64,000 bases of DNA from assembly GCA_001724175.1 (NCBI GenBank), contig MEDT01000042.1:22605-86604 (forward strand). The letters are read 5' to 3'. Shown here piece by piece: positions 1 to 9,401 of this stretch. Origin of the DNA: Cytophagaceae bacterium SCN 52-12 (GTDB taxonomy: Bacteria > Bacteroidota > Bacteroidia > Cytophagales > Spirosomataceae). The position numbers were made by a program, and so were the translations under genes. How positions within the stretch are numbered: position 1 is the first letter of the stretch; every line of letters starts with the position of its first letter. The notes beneath the pieces are model-generated. The model saw only the letters and a list, made by a program, of their open reading frames with translations. It had not been told where the DNA came from and ran no database searches.

Positions 1-2
1 GC

Positions 3-302
3 AACCCGACCAACGACAAATTCTACTATCACATCGGGCTCTATGGCGGATACGACAAGCCGACCGTCAACAATACCCGGATCGTCAAAATCAAATTCGG
101 GGACGACCTCGCCAGGGTAACGGAAGGCCATACGCCCGAAGTGCACCTTTTTGCAGACGTGCTTAAGTTTTTTGACGGACCCGCCACAAATCTGAGTATC
201 GCAGAGTACCCGGGTATTATGGCCGCCGAGGTGCACAGGCCTTACACGCAGAAAATCGCAGATAACTATAAGCAAATGTTCTCCTACGATCACATCCATT
301 AG
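3..302 (+). CDS. MbnP-like periplasmic copper-protein family, C-terminal fragment (5' end outside window)
   Basis: Open frame from base 3 to TAG at 300-302: NPTNDKFYYHIGLYGGYDKPTVNNTRIVKIKFGDD...FDGPATNLSIAEYPGIMAAEVHRPYTQKIADNYKQMFSYDHIH*. C-terminus (KIADNYKQMFSY) resembles KTIADNFSQKAFGF of the complete paralogue at 2526-3326. Confidence 0.7.
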   Translation, partial: NPTNDKFYYHIGLYGGYDKPTVNNTRIVKIKFGDDLARVTEGHTPEVHLFADVLKFFDGPATNLSIAEYPGIMAAEVHRPYTQKIADNYKQMFSYDHIH

Positions 303-306
303 CTTT

Positions 307-1446
307 ATGATGTCCGCTGAAAAGAAATATGCCGTTTCCGGGCTTCTTGCGTTATGGCTGCTCACGGTCGTCGCCGTATCATGCGGGAAGAAGAACGACG
401 ACCCTGAACCCGAACCGGGCGGTCCTACGCCCTACAATTGGGTCAAGCCTGTCCATTTCCCCGATCCGGTGTACGATTTTTCAAAGAATCCGCTTACGAA
501 TGAAGGCATCAGACTGGGCATGTTCCTTTTCTACGACGGGATTATGTCGCGCACAAACGAGATAGGCTGCGGCACCTGTCACCAGCAGCAGGCGGCTTTT
601 ACGCACCACGGTCATGAGCTCAGCCACGGAGTAGACGACCTGATCGGTACCAGGAACTCGCTTGCGGTACAGAACATGGCCTGGAGCCCGCGCTTTTTCT
701 GGGACGGTGGCGTTCACGATCTTGATTTCTCACCGCTTAACGCCATAGAGAACCCGGTCGAGCTCGACGAGTCGGTGCCATCCATTATCGAAAAGCTAAA
801 GGCCGGGCCCCGGCCCGGGGCAAAAATGCCGGTCGACTACCCGCAGCTTTTCAGGGAAGCTTTCGGCACGGAAGAGATCACGACCGGGCGCACGATGCGT
901 GCGCTGTCGCAGTTCATGCTCACAATGGTTTCGGCTACCTCCAAGTACGACTTCTACCTGATGGGAGACCAATCGGCCCTGAATACGCAGGAAAAAGAGG
1001 GAATGCTTCTATTTGAAAAAAACTGCTCTTCCTGCCACGCAGGGGTGCTCCTCACGGATCACTCTTTCCGGAACAACGGCCTGGTCCCGATGCGCATCAA
1101 TGACAGGGGGCATTCCGAGATCACGGGCGACAAAGCCGACAGGTACAAATTCAAAGTTCCCAGCCTCAGAAACGTCGGCGTCACTTTGCCTTATATGCAC
1201 GACGGGCGCTACCACTCCCTGGAAGAAGTATTGAGCCACTACAGCGACTCCGTCCGGCTTTTCATGAAGTCCGGCTCCGAAGCGGTCGAAACGCTCGACC
1301 CGCTTCTGGCCAATCCCGAAAAGCCCGGGATACCGCTTACAAAAAGCGAGCAGCAGGCTATTATCGCCTTCCTGCATACGCTGACCGACGAAATATTCCT
1401 GAAAGATCCGAAGCTCGCCGACCCGGGGATAGGGAATGCGCTGTGA
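307..1446 (+). CDS. Di-heme cytochrome c peroxidase (MauG/MbnH-like)
   Basis: 379 aa, lipoprotein-like N-terminus (VVAVSCGKK), two CxxCH motifs (CGTCH, CSSCH), typical TLPYMHDGRYHSLEEVLSHY segment. Confidence 0.88.
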   Translation: MMSAEKKYAVSGLLALWLLTVVAVSCGKKNDDPEPEPGGPTPYNWVKPVHFPDPVYDFSKNPLTNEGIRLGMFLFYDGIMSRTNEIGCGTCHQQQAAFTHHGHELSHGVDDLIGTRNSLAVQNMAWSPRFFWDGGVHDLDFSPLNAIENPVELDESVPSIIEKLKAGPRPGAKMPVDYPQLFREAFGTEEITTGRTMRALSQFMLTMVSATSKYDFYLMGDQSALNTQEKEGMLLFEKNCSSCHAGVLLTDHSFRNNGLVPMRINDRGHSEITGDKADRYKFKVPSLRNVGVTLPYMHDGRYHSLEEVLSHYSDSVRLFMKSGSEAVETLDPLLANPEKPGIPLTKSEQQAIIAFLHTLTDEIFLKDPKLADPGIGNAL

Positions 1447-1550
1447 GGAGAGGAGGAAGGGGTGAGAGGGAGAAGGATGAAGAAGGGACACATCATCACA
1501 TCATCACATCATCACATCATCACATTATCTAATTGTCTAATTGTCTAATC

Positions 1551-2459
1551 ATGAAAAAGATATTTATTCCATTCATACTTTTTACGCTCGCCTCACTGAG
1601 GGGATTTGCCTGCGACGTATGCGGCTGCGCAAACAGCGGCTCCTATTTCGGGCTGATGCCGCAGTCGCACAAATCGATTATAGGCGTAAGGTACAACTAC
1701 CTTTATTTCGATACGCATCCCGACAGCAAGCTGCTGGCAACAAAGGAAACTTTCAACGTAGCAGAGCTTTACGGCAGATTTTTCCCGTTCAAAAGGGTAC
1801 AGGTAATGGCTTTTGTTCCGTATCGGTTCGATGAGCAGGTGACGTCTGCCATCACCAAGAAGAACTCCGGCCCGGGCGATATCACGGCGCTGGCCAGCTA
1901 CAGTATTTTCAACGGCCTCATGGACGGTGAAAGCAGCTCCGATTTCACACATTCTTTCCTCGCAGGCGGAGGCGTCAAGCTGCCTACCGGCAAATTCAGG
2001 TACAACGAAAACGACCCGTTGCAGGTAGCAAATGCAAATTTCCAGCTGGGAACAGGGAGCGTAGATTTTATTTTAAACGCTTTTTACACGCTCAACTGGA
2101 AAAAATGGGGCCTATCGACCAACATTTCCCGGAAATTCAACACTAAAAACGCTGAAGGCTACCGGTTCGGAAATCAGCTGTATGGCTCTGCCGATCTTTT
2201 CCACACCATCAGCCTGGGCAGGCTGAGCCTGATGCCCGGCATCGGTATCTACGGAGAATACTCGGCACATGGCAGGCAAAACGATGTGATACTGGATATT
2301 ACCGGCGGGACAATCATAAACGGAAGCGCAGGCCTTACGCTCTTTGCCGAAAAATGGATGTTGGGTATAACCGCTCAAAAGCCCGTTCACCAGAAAAGTG
2401 CTTCGGGCCATGTTTTCCTCAGGGACCGGCTCCAGGTACAGCTCGGCTTTCTGTTCTGA
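1551..2459 (+). CDS. Putative outer-membrane beta-barrel / transporter-like protein with N-terminal CDVCGC motif
   Basis: Signal peptide then CDVCGCANSGSYFGLMPQSHKS; beta-barrel-like pattern ending QLGFLF. ATG at 1551 preferred over the 1533 ORF start because it begins a clean signal peptide. Confidence 0.6.
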   Translation: MKKIFIPFILFTLASLRGFACDVCGCANSGSYFGLMPQSHKSIIGVRYNYLYFDTHPDSKLLATKETFNVAELYGRFFPFKRVQVMAFVPYRFDEQVTSAITKKNSGPGDITALASYSIFNGLMDGESSSDFTHSFLAGGGVKLPTGKFRYNENDPLQVANANFQLGTGSVDFILNAFYTLNWKKWGLSTNISRKFNTKNAEGYRFGNQLYGSADLFHTISLGRLSLMPGIGIYGEYSAHGRQNDVILDITGGTIINGSAGLTLFAEKWMLGITAQKPVHQKSASGHVFLRDRLQVQLGFLF

Positions 2460-2525
2460 TTCGCCTGAAGCGTCTCCCTATTTATTTTCTTTTACTCGCA
2501 GCTAACTGCTAAAACCTTTATACAT

Positions 2526-3326
2526 ATGAAAGCAATCCTGCTTCCAGTCATTTTCCTTACCGGAATATGCGCTTGTTTTATTTCCTGTACAAAAGAGGAG
2601 ATAGTAGAACAAGTTGTTGTTGCACCCTCGGAAGCCACGCTGGTGCTTGATGCCCGTGTAGGCAACGAAGATTTTTCGCTGAACAGGGACTTCACCATTG
2701 GCGGAATTACCTATAATTTCGAAAAGCTGCGCTATTGGATCAGCAATATCGTACTGGTCAACGAAAACGGGACCGAATATGCTGTGCCGGATTCTTATTT
2801 CCTGATGGAAGAAGTGGGAAACCTGGATCTGACAGGCACCATATCCGACAGGAATATCGTGTACCCGGCCAATAAGCGCGAGGAAGTGGTGCTCGCCAAA
2901 ATCCCGGAAGGGAACTATAACACCCTACGCTTTTCAGTAGGCGTCGATCAGAAGCATAATGACAATCTCAGCCTCCAGCCGGGTGAGCTGTCTATCTCGA
3001 ATGGCATGAGCAATATTTCCTGGATGTGGCATACCAGCTATATCTTCAGCTCGATCGGTGGAAAAGCCGGGGCAAACGCTAAAAAATTTGTAGCTGAAAC
3101 AGGTTTGAACGATAATTACAAAACCGTGACGGTTGCTCTTTCCTCTCCCCTTAAAGCTGAGGCCGGCGCTTCGCCCAGGGTGATTGTCAACCTGGACGTT
3201 GCTAAAGTACTGGAAGGTATCGACCCGGTAACCAATCCCACCATCGGGGCGGGTCAGCCGGAAGCGATGAAGACCATCGCCGATAATTTTTCACAAAAAG
3301 CTTTCGGCTTCGCTTCGGTACAATAA
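2526..3326 (+). CDS. MbnP-like family lipoprotein
   Basis: 266 aa, lipoprotein signal (CACFISCTKEE), NLRYWISNIVLVNENG-type segments and a NISWMWHTSYIFSSIGG segment like MbnP-family proteins; directly upstream of an MbnH-like peroxidase. Confidence 0.75.
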   Translation: MKAILLPVIFLTGICACFISCTKEEIVEQVVVAPSEATLVLDARVGNEDFSLNRDFTIGGITYNFEKLRYWISNIVLVNENGTEYAVPDSYFLMEEVGNLDLTGTISDRNIVYPANKREEVVLAKIPEGNYNTLRFSVGVDQKHNDNLSLQPGELSISNGMSNISWMWHTSYIFSSIGGKAGANAKKFVAETGLNDNYKTVTVALSSPLKAEAGASPRVIVNLDVAKVLEGIDPVTNPTIGAGQPEAMKTIADNFSQKAFGFASVQ

Positions 3327-3335
3327 AGGGCGGCT

Positions 3336-4394
3336 TTGAAGTTGGCAGGGATAAAAAATACAGCGCGGGCCGCAGGGCTGGCATTATGGCTGGCTGCCTG
3401 CAACGCCGGGAAAACGGATATCCCGCCGGCAGAAACGCCGCTGGTACGTATTCCTGCCAACTTCCCTTCCCCCCGGCTCAACGCCGACAATCCCCTGACC
3501 CCGGAGGGCGTGGCCCTGGGCAGGCAGCTCTTTTACGACAAACGGCTTTCCGGGAACAACCGTATAGCTTGTGCCTCCTGCCACGACCCGGCAAAATCGT
3601 TTAGCGACGGCGTAGCTTTAACGAGCGCGGGTGTAACCGGAACACCCCTGCTCAGGCATTCCCCCGCTCTTATTAACCTTGCCTGGGCCAATACGGGTCT
3701 CTTTTGGGACGGCGGCTCCACCAATCTCGAATCCCAGGCGCTGGCGCCGCTCAGAGCCGAAGACGAAATGCACCAGGACCTGGTAGAACTGGTGGAAGAG
3801 CTAAGCGCTGTACCGGATTATGTCTCCGGGTTCAGGAAGGCCTTCAATGATGATATCCGTCCCGGCTATGTGATGATGGCATTAGCGCAGTTTCAAAGGA
3901 CACTCGTATCTGCGGATTCACGTTACGACAAATTTGTCAGAAGAGAGGACGATGAAGACCTGTCTCCTATGGAGAAAGAAGGACTTCTTTTAGTCCGGCA
4001 GAAATGTCAGTCCTGCCACAGCACCGACCTGTTCACCGATTTTTTGTATCATAACAACGGCCTTGATCCGGTATTCCCGGCTGAGTCTTATGACGGGTTA
4101 TATACGGGCCGCTACAGGATAACCTACGACAGGCAAGACATGGGAGCCTACAAAACCCCGACGCTAAGAAACCTGAAATTCACCGCCCCGTTTATGCATG
4201 ACGGAAGGTTTTCGACACTAAAACAGGTAATAGACCACTATTCGGAGGGGGTCAGGTCTTCCGAAACGCTTTCACCTTTCATACCTGAAAACGGGTTCCG
4301 GTTTAGCGAAAGAGAGAAAGAAGCGGTTCTTGCCTTCCTGGAAACCCTTACGGATGCAGCTTATACCGTAAACCCCGGTTTTACCGCACCATAA
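3336..4394 (+). CDS. Di-heme cytochrome c peroxidase (MauG/MbnH-like)
   Basis: Two CxxCH motifs (CASCH, CQSCH), FTAPFMHDGRFSTLKQVIDHY; apparent TTG start giving lipoprotein signal ALWLAACNAG. Confidence 0.87.
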   Translation: MKLAGIKNTARAAGLALWLAACNAGKTDIPPAETPLVRIPANFPSPRLNADNPLTPEGVALGRQLFYDKRLSGNNRIACASCHDPAKSFSDGVALTSAGVTGTPLLRHSPALINLAWANTGLFWDGGSTNLESQALAPLRAEDEMHQDLVELVEELSAVPDYVSGFRKAFNDDIRPGYVMMALAQFQRTLVSADSRYDKFVRREDDEDLSPMEKEGLLLVRQKCQSCHSTDLFTDFLYHNNGLDPVFPAESYDGLYTGRYRITYDRQDMGAYKTPTLRNLKFTAPFMHDGRFSTLKQVIDHYSEGVRSSETLSPFIPENGFRFSEREKEAVLAFLETLTDAAYTVNPGFTAP

Positions 4395-4504
4395 CGAATC
4401 ACGCAGGTTATCCGCATCAAATTGTCTGAGAGAATAGCACCCATGTAAGGTAAATCCGTAATTTTGTGGCGTTTTTATTTAGGCACGTAAGAGATCCTGA
4501 TGAT

Positions 4505-4834
4505 ATGAGAACTTCCGATCAAGCTACAGAGTCCTGGCTTCAGCGTTTGAAGGAAAAATGGTCCCTTTCCAGCTATTGGCAGGTAGTAGCGGTGTTGGTA
4601 GTATTTTCGCTGGCAGGCTCATCGGTAGTGGCGCTGCGTAAATGGCTGTTTGAAATTCTTGCCTATACTGACCAGACGCCCATGTGGCTGAAAGTCATTA
4701 CTTATCTCGCCTTCGTATTTCCGGCTTACCAGGTTCTGCTGTTGTTCTATGGGTTCATCCTGGGCCAGTTTCATTTTTTCTGGTCGAAGGAAAAGCGCAT
4801 GATCCAGTGGGTAGCAAAGAAGGTTTCAAGGTAG
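4505..4834 (+). CDS. Small membrane protein of unknown function (DUF6787-like)
   Basis: About 109 aa from ATG at 4505, two hydrophobic segments; TAATTTTG (-7-like) element at 4459-4466. Confidence 0.5.
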   Translation: MRTSDQATESWLQRLKEKWSLSSYWQVVAVLVVFSLAGSSVVALRKWLFEILAYTDQTPMWLKVITYLAFVFPAYQVLLLFYGFILGQFHFFWSKEKRMIQWVAKKVSR

Positions 4835-4876
4835 AGATCAGTCTTTCACCGCCCAAAGCCGCTATGACCGGCAGGC

Positions 4877-5221
4877 TCAGTAGTGATCGGCTCCCAGCAG
4901 CTCCAGGGAAATTCCCTGCAGATACCTACCGGGCATCAGCTGGCAAGAAAGCCTGCTCCGGGGTGTCGCGTCGGGAATGACATCCAGCGTTTCCAGCTCC
5001 TGCCACCCGGGTTCGGGCAGCCGGTCCAGCCCGTCGACAATCTTACAATGGCAGTCGGCGCATAATCCCATTCCTCCGCAGGTCGCACGCATTTTATAGC
5101 TGAAAGTTTTCAGCACTTCCATCAGGTTATACTCCGCATCCCCGGGGATTTCTATATTCCGGACATTCCCGCTCCGGTCTTTGATGGTCAGCCTAACCGG
5201 CTCAGAATCCGTGAACGCCAT
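4877..5221 (-). CDS. 2Fe-2S ferredoxin
   Basis: 114 aa with MRATCGGMGLCADCHCKI cluster motif and a distal RLSCQL cysteine. Confidence 0.85.
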   Translation of the reverse strand: MAFTDSEPVRLTIKDRSGNVRNIEIPGDAEYNLMEVLKTFSYKMRATCGGMGLCADCHCKIVDGLDRLPEPGWQELETLDVIPDATPRSRLSCQLMPGRYLQGISLELLGADHY

Positions 5222-6215
5222 AAACCGTGGTATATTTAAAAGTCCTTTTCTTATCGGGGTATACGATATGGAAGGCGCTTTGCGCCATCAGAGCCGCTTC
5301 GTGGAAGCCGCATAATATCAGCTTCAGCTTGCCGGGATAGGTATTGATATCGCCGATAGCAAAAATACCGGGTACATTGGTAGCATAATCGAAAGTGTTT
5401 ACCTCTATCGCCGCATGATGCAGGTTGAGCCCCCATTCTGCAATCGGGCCGAGCCTGGGCGTCAGCCCGAAAAGCGGAATAAAGAAGTCGGCCTTAATGC
5501 CGCCGGCCGAGCCGTCGGCATGCTCCAGCCGCACAGCCTCGAGGTGATCCTCTCCTACAAGACCGGTCACATTGGTCCGGAGCAGCAGGTCTATTTTTCC
5601 TTCACCAGCCAGGTCGAACACCTTCCCGGCCGAATCGGGAGCTCCCCTGAAAGAATCGGAACGGTGAACCAGCGTTACCCTTTCGGCGATACCGCTGAGA
5701 AAGAGCGTCCAGTCAAGAGCAGAGTCGCCGCCGCCCGCGATCACGACGTGCCTGTCGCGGTAGATCTCCGTATTCCTGATGAAATAATTAACTCCCCTTC
5801 CTTCAAACCGCGCCAGGTTTTTCAGCTCCGGCTTCCGGGGTTCGAAGCACCCGAGACCGCCCGCTATAACGATAACCCTGGCTTCTACAATGGAATTTTC
5901 GCTCGTCCTGATGAGGAATTCACCGGTTTCCAGCTTGATCACTTCCTCTACCTTTTCACCAAGCGTAAAGGTCGGCCTGAAAGGAGCTATTTGTTCCTTC
6001 AGGTTTTCGATCAGCTCCTGGGCATTGATAGCCGGGAAGCCCGGGATGTCGTAAATAGGCTTCTGCGGATAAATTTCAGACAGCTGGCCACCCACCTGCG
6101 GCAGCACGTCGATCAGGTGGCAGCGCATTTTCAGCAGCCCTGCTTCAAAAACAGCGAACAGCCCTACCGGACCTGCTCCTATAATGCATACATCTGTGAT
6201 TACTTTATTTTCCAT
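5202..6215 (-). CDS. NAD(P)/FAD-dependent oxidoreductase, thioredoxin-reductase-like ferredoxin-NADP+ reductase
   Basis: VCIIGAGPVGLFAVFEAGLL, VVIAGGGDSALDW, GIFAIGDIN motifs; start MENKVITD internal to the 6254 ORF. Confidence 0.85.
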   Translation of the reverse strand: MENKVITDVCIIGAGPVGLFAVFEAGLLKMRCHLIDVLPQVGGQLSEIYPQKPIYDIPGFPAINAQELIENLKEQIAPFRPTFTLGEKVEEVIKLETGEFLIRTSENSIVEARVIVIAGGLGCFEPRKPELKNLARFEGRGVNYFIRNTEIYRDRHVVIAGGGDSALDWTLFLSGIAERVTLVHRSDSFRGAPDSAGKVFDLAGEGKIDLLLRTNVTGLVGEDHLEAVRLEHADGSAGGIKADFFIPLFGLTPRLGPIAEWGLNLHHAAIEVNTFDYATNVPGIFAIGDINTYPGKLKLILCGFHEAALMAQSAFHIVYPDKKRTFKYTTVYGVHGF

Positions 6216-6340
6216 TTCCTTATCGTTTTGATGCGAATTTGGGACGGAAAACAAAGGTTATCAAACGATTAATCGTTATATCCCATTACTTTTGGTTATG
6301 GAGCCCGGATAGAAGTATCGGGAAGCAGCGCCTTCAGCCA

Positions 6341-7282
6341 TCACGGTTCCAGGGAGATGGCCAGCTCCTGCCTTCGTGTGCCCGGGGAAGATACAAGGAT
6401 GGAGCCCGCCGTCAGCGTTATCTCCCGCCATTCATGCGGGTTCCTGGCAAATGCTGCGGTCTGAACCTGCACGAGCTTCTGCTGCGGCCCCAGGTGGCGC
6501 ACCAGGTTTTCATGATTATGGCCCGACAGGATCAGTTTCAGGGAAGGGTGGCCCGACAAAATATCATAGAGCTCGCTGCCCGCCGTGTCCTTCCCGAAGG
6601 GGATATGCATCAAGACGATTTCTACGTCGTCTTTCGATTCGTTCAGCTGCTCTTTCAGCCACTCCAGCTGGATCCGGTCGAGATAGGGCGGCTTGCCTTT
6701 TTCATATTCTCCCGCGGAGTTATACCCGTTATCGAGAAAGATAAGCCTGTATTGTGTTCCCCCGGCTGTCAATAACCTGCTGTAATAAGTCCCCTCACCA
6801 AAGGCCTGGGCAGAGCGGATCCAGGCGGCCCGCGCTTTACCCGCAATCCGCTGGGATGAAGTCATCCGCTCCCCGTCCCACCCGTACGCAGCAATGTCAT
6901 GATTGCCCAGGTTCAGAAAAACCGGTATCGGGTAGCTGTTGATAAGCCGGGCAAATCTTTCGATCTGGTAAACCTGTTCCTCGCCAGTCGCAGTTGCCGC
7001 CCCGTAAAAATCTATCATATCTCCTGTAATTGCCGCAAAACGGGTACTTTTTGAGGTCGACAGGGAGTCCAGCATCTTCTTCAGCGGGCCGATGCCGTTC
7101 CCGTAATGCTTTCTCAGCCGGATTATATCGGGATGGCAGTGCTCGAGTCCGAAAATAAGATGCGTATCGGTGATATGCACAAATGACACCGTGTCGGATT
7201 GGGCAGAAGCGGGCCGCGGAAACGATATCGTAAAAAGACCGCAAGCCAATGCGGACAGGCGGAGGAGCCGGGAAAAATTCAT
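6341..7282 (-). CDS. Calcineurin-like metallophosphoesterase
   Basis: Signal peptide; HITDTHL, ITGDMID, NLGNHD, LSGHNHEN motifs. Confidence 0.85.
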   Translation of the reverse strand: MNFSRLLRLSALACGLFTISFPRPASAQSDTVSFVHITDTHLIFGLEHCHPDIIRLRKHYGNGIGPLKKMLDSLSTSKSTRFAAITGDMIDFYGAATATGEEQVYQIERFARLINSYPIPVFLNLGNHDIAAYGWDGERMTSSQRIAGKARAAWIRSAQAFGEGTYYSRLLTAGGTQYRLIFLDNGYNSAGEYEKGKPPYLDRIQLEWLKEQLNESKDDVEIVLMHIPFGKDTAGSELYDILSGHPSLKLILSGHNHENLVRHLGPQQKLVQVQTAAFARNPHEWREITLTAGSILVSSPGTRRQELAISLEP

Positions 7283-7308
7283 AAGTTGTAAAAGGGTTTG
7301 TTTTTAAT

Positions 7309-8478
7309 TTACTTTTGAGGATGCAGCTCCAGGGAATCGGTTACCTTTCCCTGCTGGTCGACCACTTCTATCAGCAGCTTCCGGTCATCCGCCTTAGCCC
7401 TGAGCAATGCATTGTTCGAATTGACCAAAACCGGGAATTTGTGGTTGCCGGCGGTAGCTGCCACCTTCATATGGCGGTGCAGGTGTCCGCTGAGCATTAC
7501 CTGGGCCCCCGCGTCATTCAGCAGCGGTACAAACTTGGCAGCGACCTCGCCTTCTCCGTGCCAGCCGCCGAAGGGCGGCATATGGCATATCACGACCTTG
7601 TAAGGCGCGTTCACATATTCCGGCCGTTTCAGGGCTTCCTTCAGCCATTCGGCCTGTTCCGACCGGTAATGATCCATATTGACGATGCCTGAGTATTCTA
7701 TGTCCGAATCGGGCTTGTCTTCGCCGCAATCCAGCACGACAAAACAAATGGGTCCCCTTCGAACGAGGTAATACAGGTTGCCCGTCGAGGTCGGGAAATA
7801 GTCGGGGAACGGGCTTGCATACTGGCCTCTTGTTTCATGGTTCCCGCGGGCGTAGTACATCGGGACCTCGCCTGCAAAAACTTTCGTACCCGTATCCATA
7901 AAATCGGTAAACATCTGGTCTTCCGTGCGAAGGTCGTTCGCCATATCCCCGTTGAAAAACACGAGGTCCGTTTTCTTCAGATCCAGGTAGCCCAGGAGCT
8001 TTTCCATCACGTCATTACGTCCGTGTATATCGTTCACAACTCCGAAAATAACTTCTTTCTGATCCGGCCTGCCGGTGGTAAAGCGGAGCGGCGCGACACG
8101 GTATACCTGGGTAGCTGCCACATCGCCGTACAGCACTTTGGCTCCCACGTGGCTGAGCACTTCCCGGGAATATACGCGGTAGCGGTAGGCGGTTCCCGGC
8201 GTAAGGCCTTTCAGCGTCACCTTGTGCAGCTTCGAAATATTTTTAAAGCCGTGGGAGCTGGCAAAAAACCGGGGGCGCTCCTTCTGGTAAAAGTGGGTGC
8301 TGTCATCAGGCGCCAGCTCTACCCAGCCCGTTGCCTCCGAGTCTGTTGTCCAGACAATCGTCACACCGGTATCGTGAAGCGCCTGCAGGTAAGGGCCGTG
8401 CGTAATTTTGATGTTACTTTGGGAGAAAGCAGGCAGAGCGGCTAAAAGCCCGGCCGCAAAAAGCAATATTTTTCCCCG
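7309..8478 (-). CDS. Metallophosphoesterase with N-terminal FN3/purple-acid-phosphatase-like domain
   Basis: GLTPGTAYRYRVYS FN3-like segment; VVNDIHG, FNGDMAND, ARGNHETRG, LSGHLHRH; start MRGKILLFAAG internal to the 8544 ORF. Confidence 0.85.
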   Translation of the reverse strand, partial: RGKILLFAAGLLAALPAFSQSNIKITHGPYLQALHDTGVTIVWTTDSEATGWVELAPDDSTHFYQKERPRFFASSHGFKNISKLHKVTLKGLTPGTAYRYRVYSREVLSHVGAKVLYGDVAATQVYRVAPLRFTTGRPDQKEVIFGVVNDIHGRNDVMEKLLGYLDLKKTDLVFFNGDMANDLRTEDQMFTDFMDTGTKVFAGEVPMYYARGNHETRGQYASPFPDYFPTSTGNLYYLVRRGPICFVVLDCGEDKPDSDIEYSGIVNMDHYRSEQAEWLKEALKRPEYVNAPYKVVICHMPPFGGWHGEGEVAAKFVPLLNDAGAQVMLSGHLHRHMKVAATAGNHKFPVLVNSNNALLRAKADDRKLLIEVVDQQGKVTDSLELHPQK

Positions 8479-8691
8479 CATTTTACAATGGTTTACGAAA
8501 GATGTAAGGCAGATCATTCTGTAAAAGTAGAAAACCCGTGTCATTTTACCATCAGGCCGTCAGCTCTTAAAGAAAAACGGGCAACGCATTGCCGGATTGA
8601 CAGGCGATTGAATGTTTTAACTAAAAATTGTTACTTTGCATATAGCTCGGTCAAATTGCCATTGCTTCCGTTCATGTACCCATAACCCGGC

Positions 8692-9288
8692 ATGCGTCCC
8701 AAACTGATCCTACAAGAAGACCCGGTAAGCCCGCTGTGGCAGCTGCTCTGTTCGGGAGATAAGGACGCGTTCGGTCAGATTACCGAAAATTGTTACAAGC
8801 CGCTGTACCACTACGGCACGAAATTTACTGATGACCGCGAGCTGATTAAAGATTGCCTCCAGGACCTTTTCCTCGATATATGGGAAAAGCGCGCTCATTT
8901 ATCTGGGGTCGCAAATCCGCGTCCCTACCTCTTCCAGGCTTTTCGCAACAATCTCCTGCGCCGCACGAGAAGGGTATCCAGGTTTTCGGAAATCGGGGCG
9001 GAGGATGAGCTGGAGTTCAGCTCTTTCTCTTATGAAGCGGAATGGATCCACCGGGAAACGGAAGCAGGTCTCGAACAGAAGCTTCAGCTCGTGATGAAGC
9101 AGCTTCCCAAGCGCCAGAGGGAAGCGCTGTACCTGCGTTATTACGAGAACCTCACCTATGAAGAAATCGCAGATGTAATGGGATTACGGCGTCAGGCTGT
9201 AGCCAATTACCTCCAGTACGGGATACAGAAGCTGCGGGATTACTGGCAGCAGGTAGTAATCTCGCTGGTTTTACTCCTGGCAAGCTAA
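8692..9288 (+). CDS. ECF RNA polymerase sigma factor (locus L1)
   Basis: DCLQDLFLDIWEKR region 2; LPKRQREALYLRYYENLTYEEIADVMGLRRQAV region 4; hydrophobic C-terminus VVISLVLLLAS. Confidence 0.92.
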   Translation: MRPKLILQEDPVSPLWQLLCSGDKDAFGQITENCYKPLYHYGTKFTDDRELIKDCLQDLFLDIWEKRAHLSGVANPRPYLFQAFRNNLLRRTRRVSRFSEIGAEDELEFSSFSYEAEWIHRETEAGLEQKLQLVMKQLPKRQREALYLRYYENLTYEEIADVMGLRRQAVANYLQYGIQKLRDYWQQVVISLVLLLAS

Positions 9289-9401
9289 TTTCATCACAGC
9301 CTGCATTTGTAAACTACAATTTTTTGCAAAAAAATTCCCGCCGCCGTGGGTACTATCATGCCGCCAGGTACTCTTCCCGGTGTATCACAACCTGCCGTTG
9401 A

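Noticed and set aside
1493-1546. CRISPR-like array
   Set aside because: 8-bp head-to-tail repeats with no spacers.
4422-4466. Full -33/-7 promoter for the 4505 gene
   Set aside because: TAATTTTG at 4459-4466 is good, but the nearest TTG (4422-4424) is ~34 bp away, outside usual spacing.
5415-6272. 285-aa + strand ORF over the ferredoxin-reductase gene
   Set aside because: Antisense of a well-supported coding region; no family resemblance.
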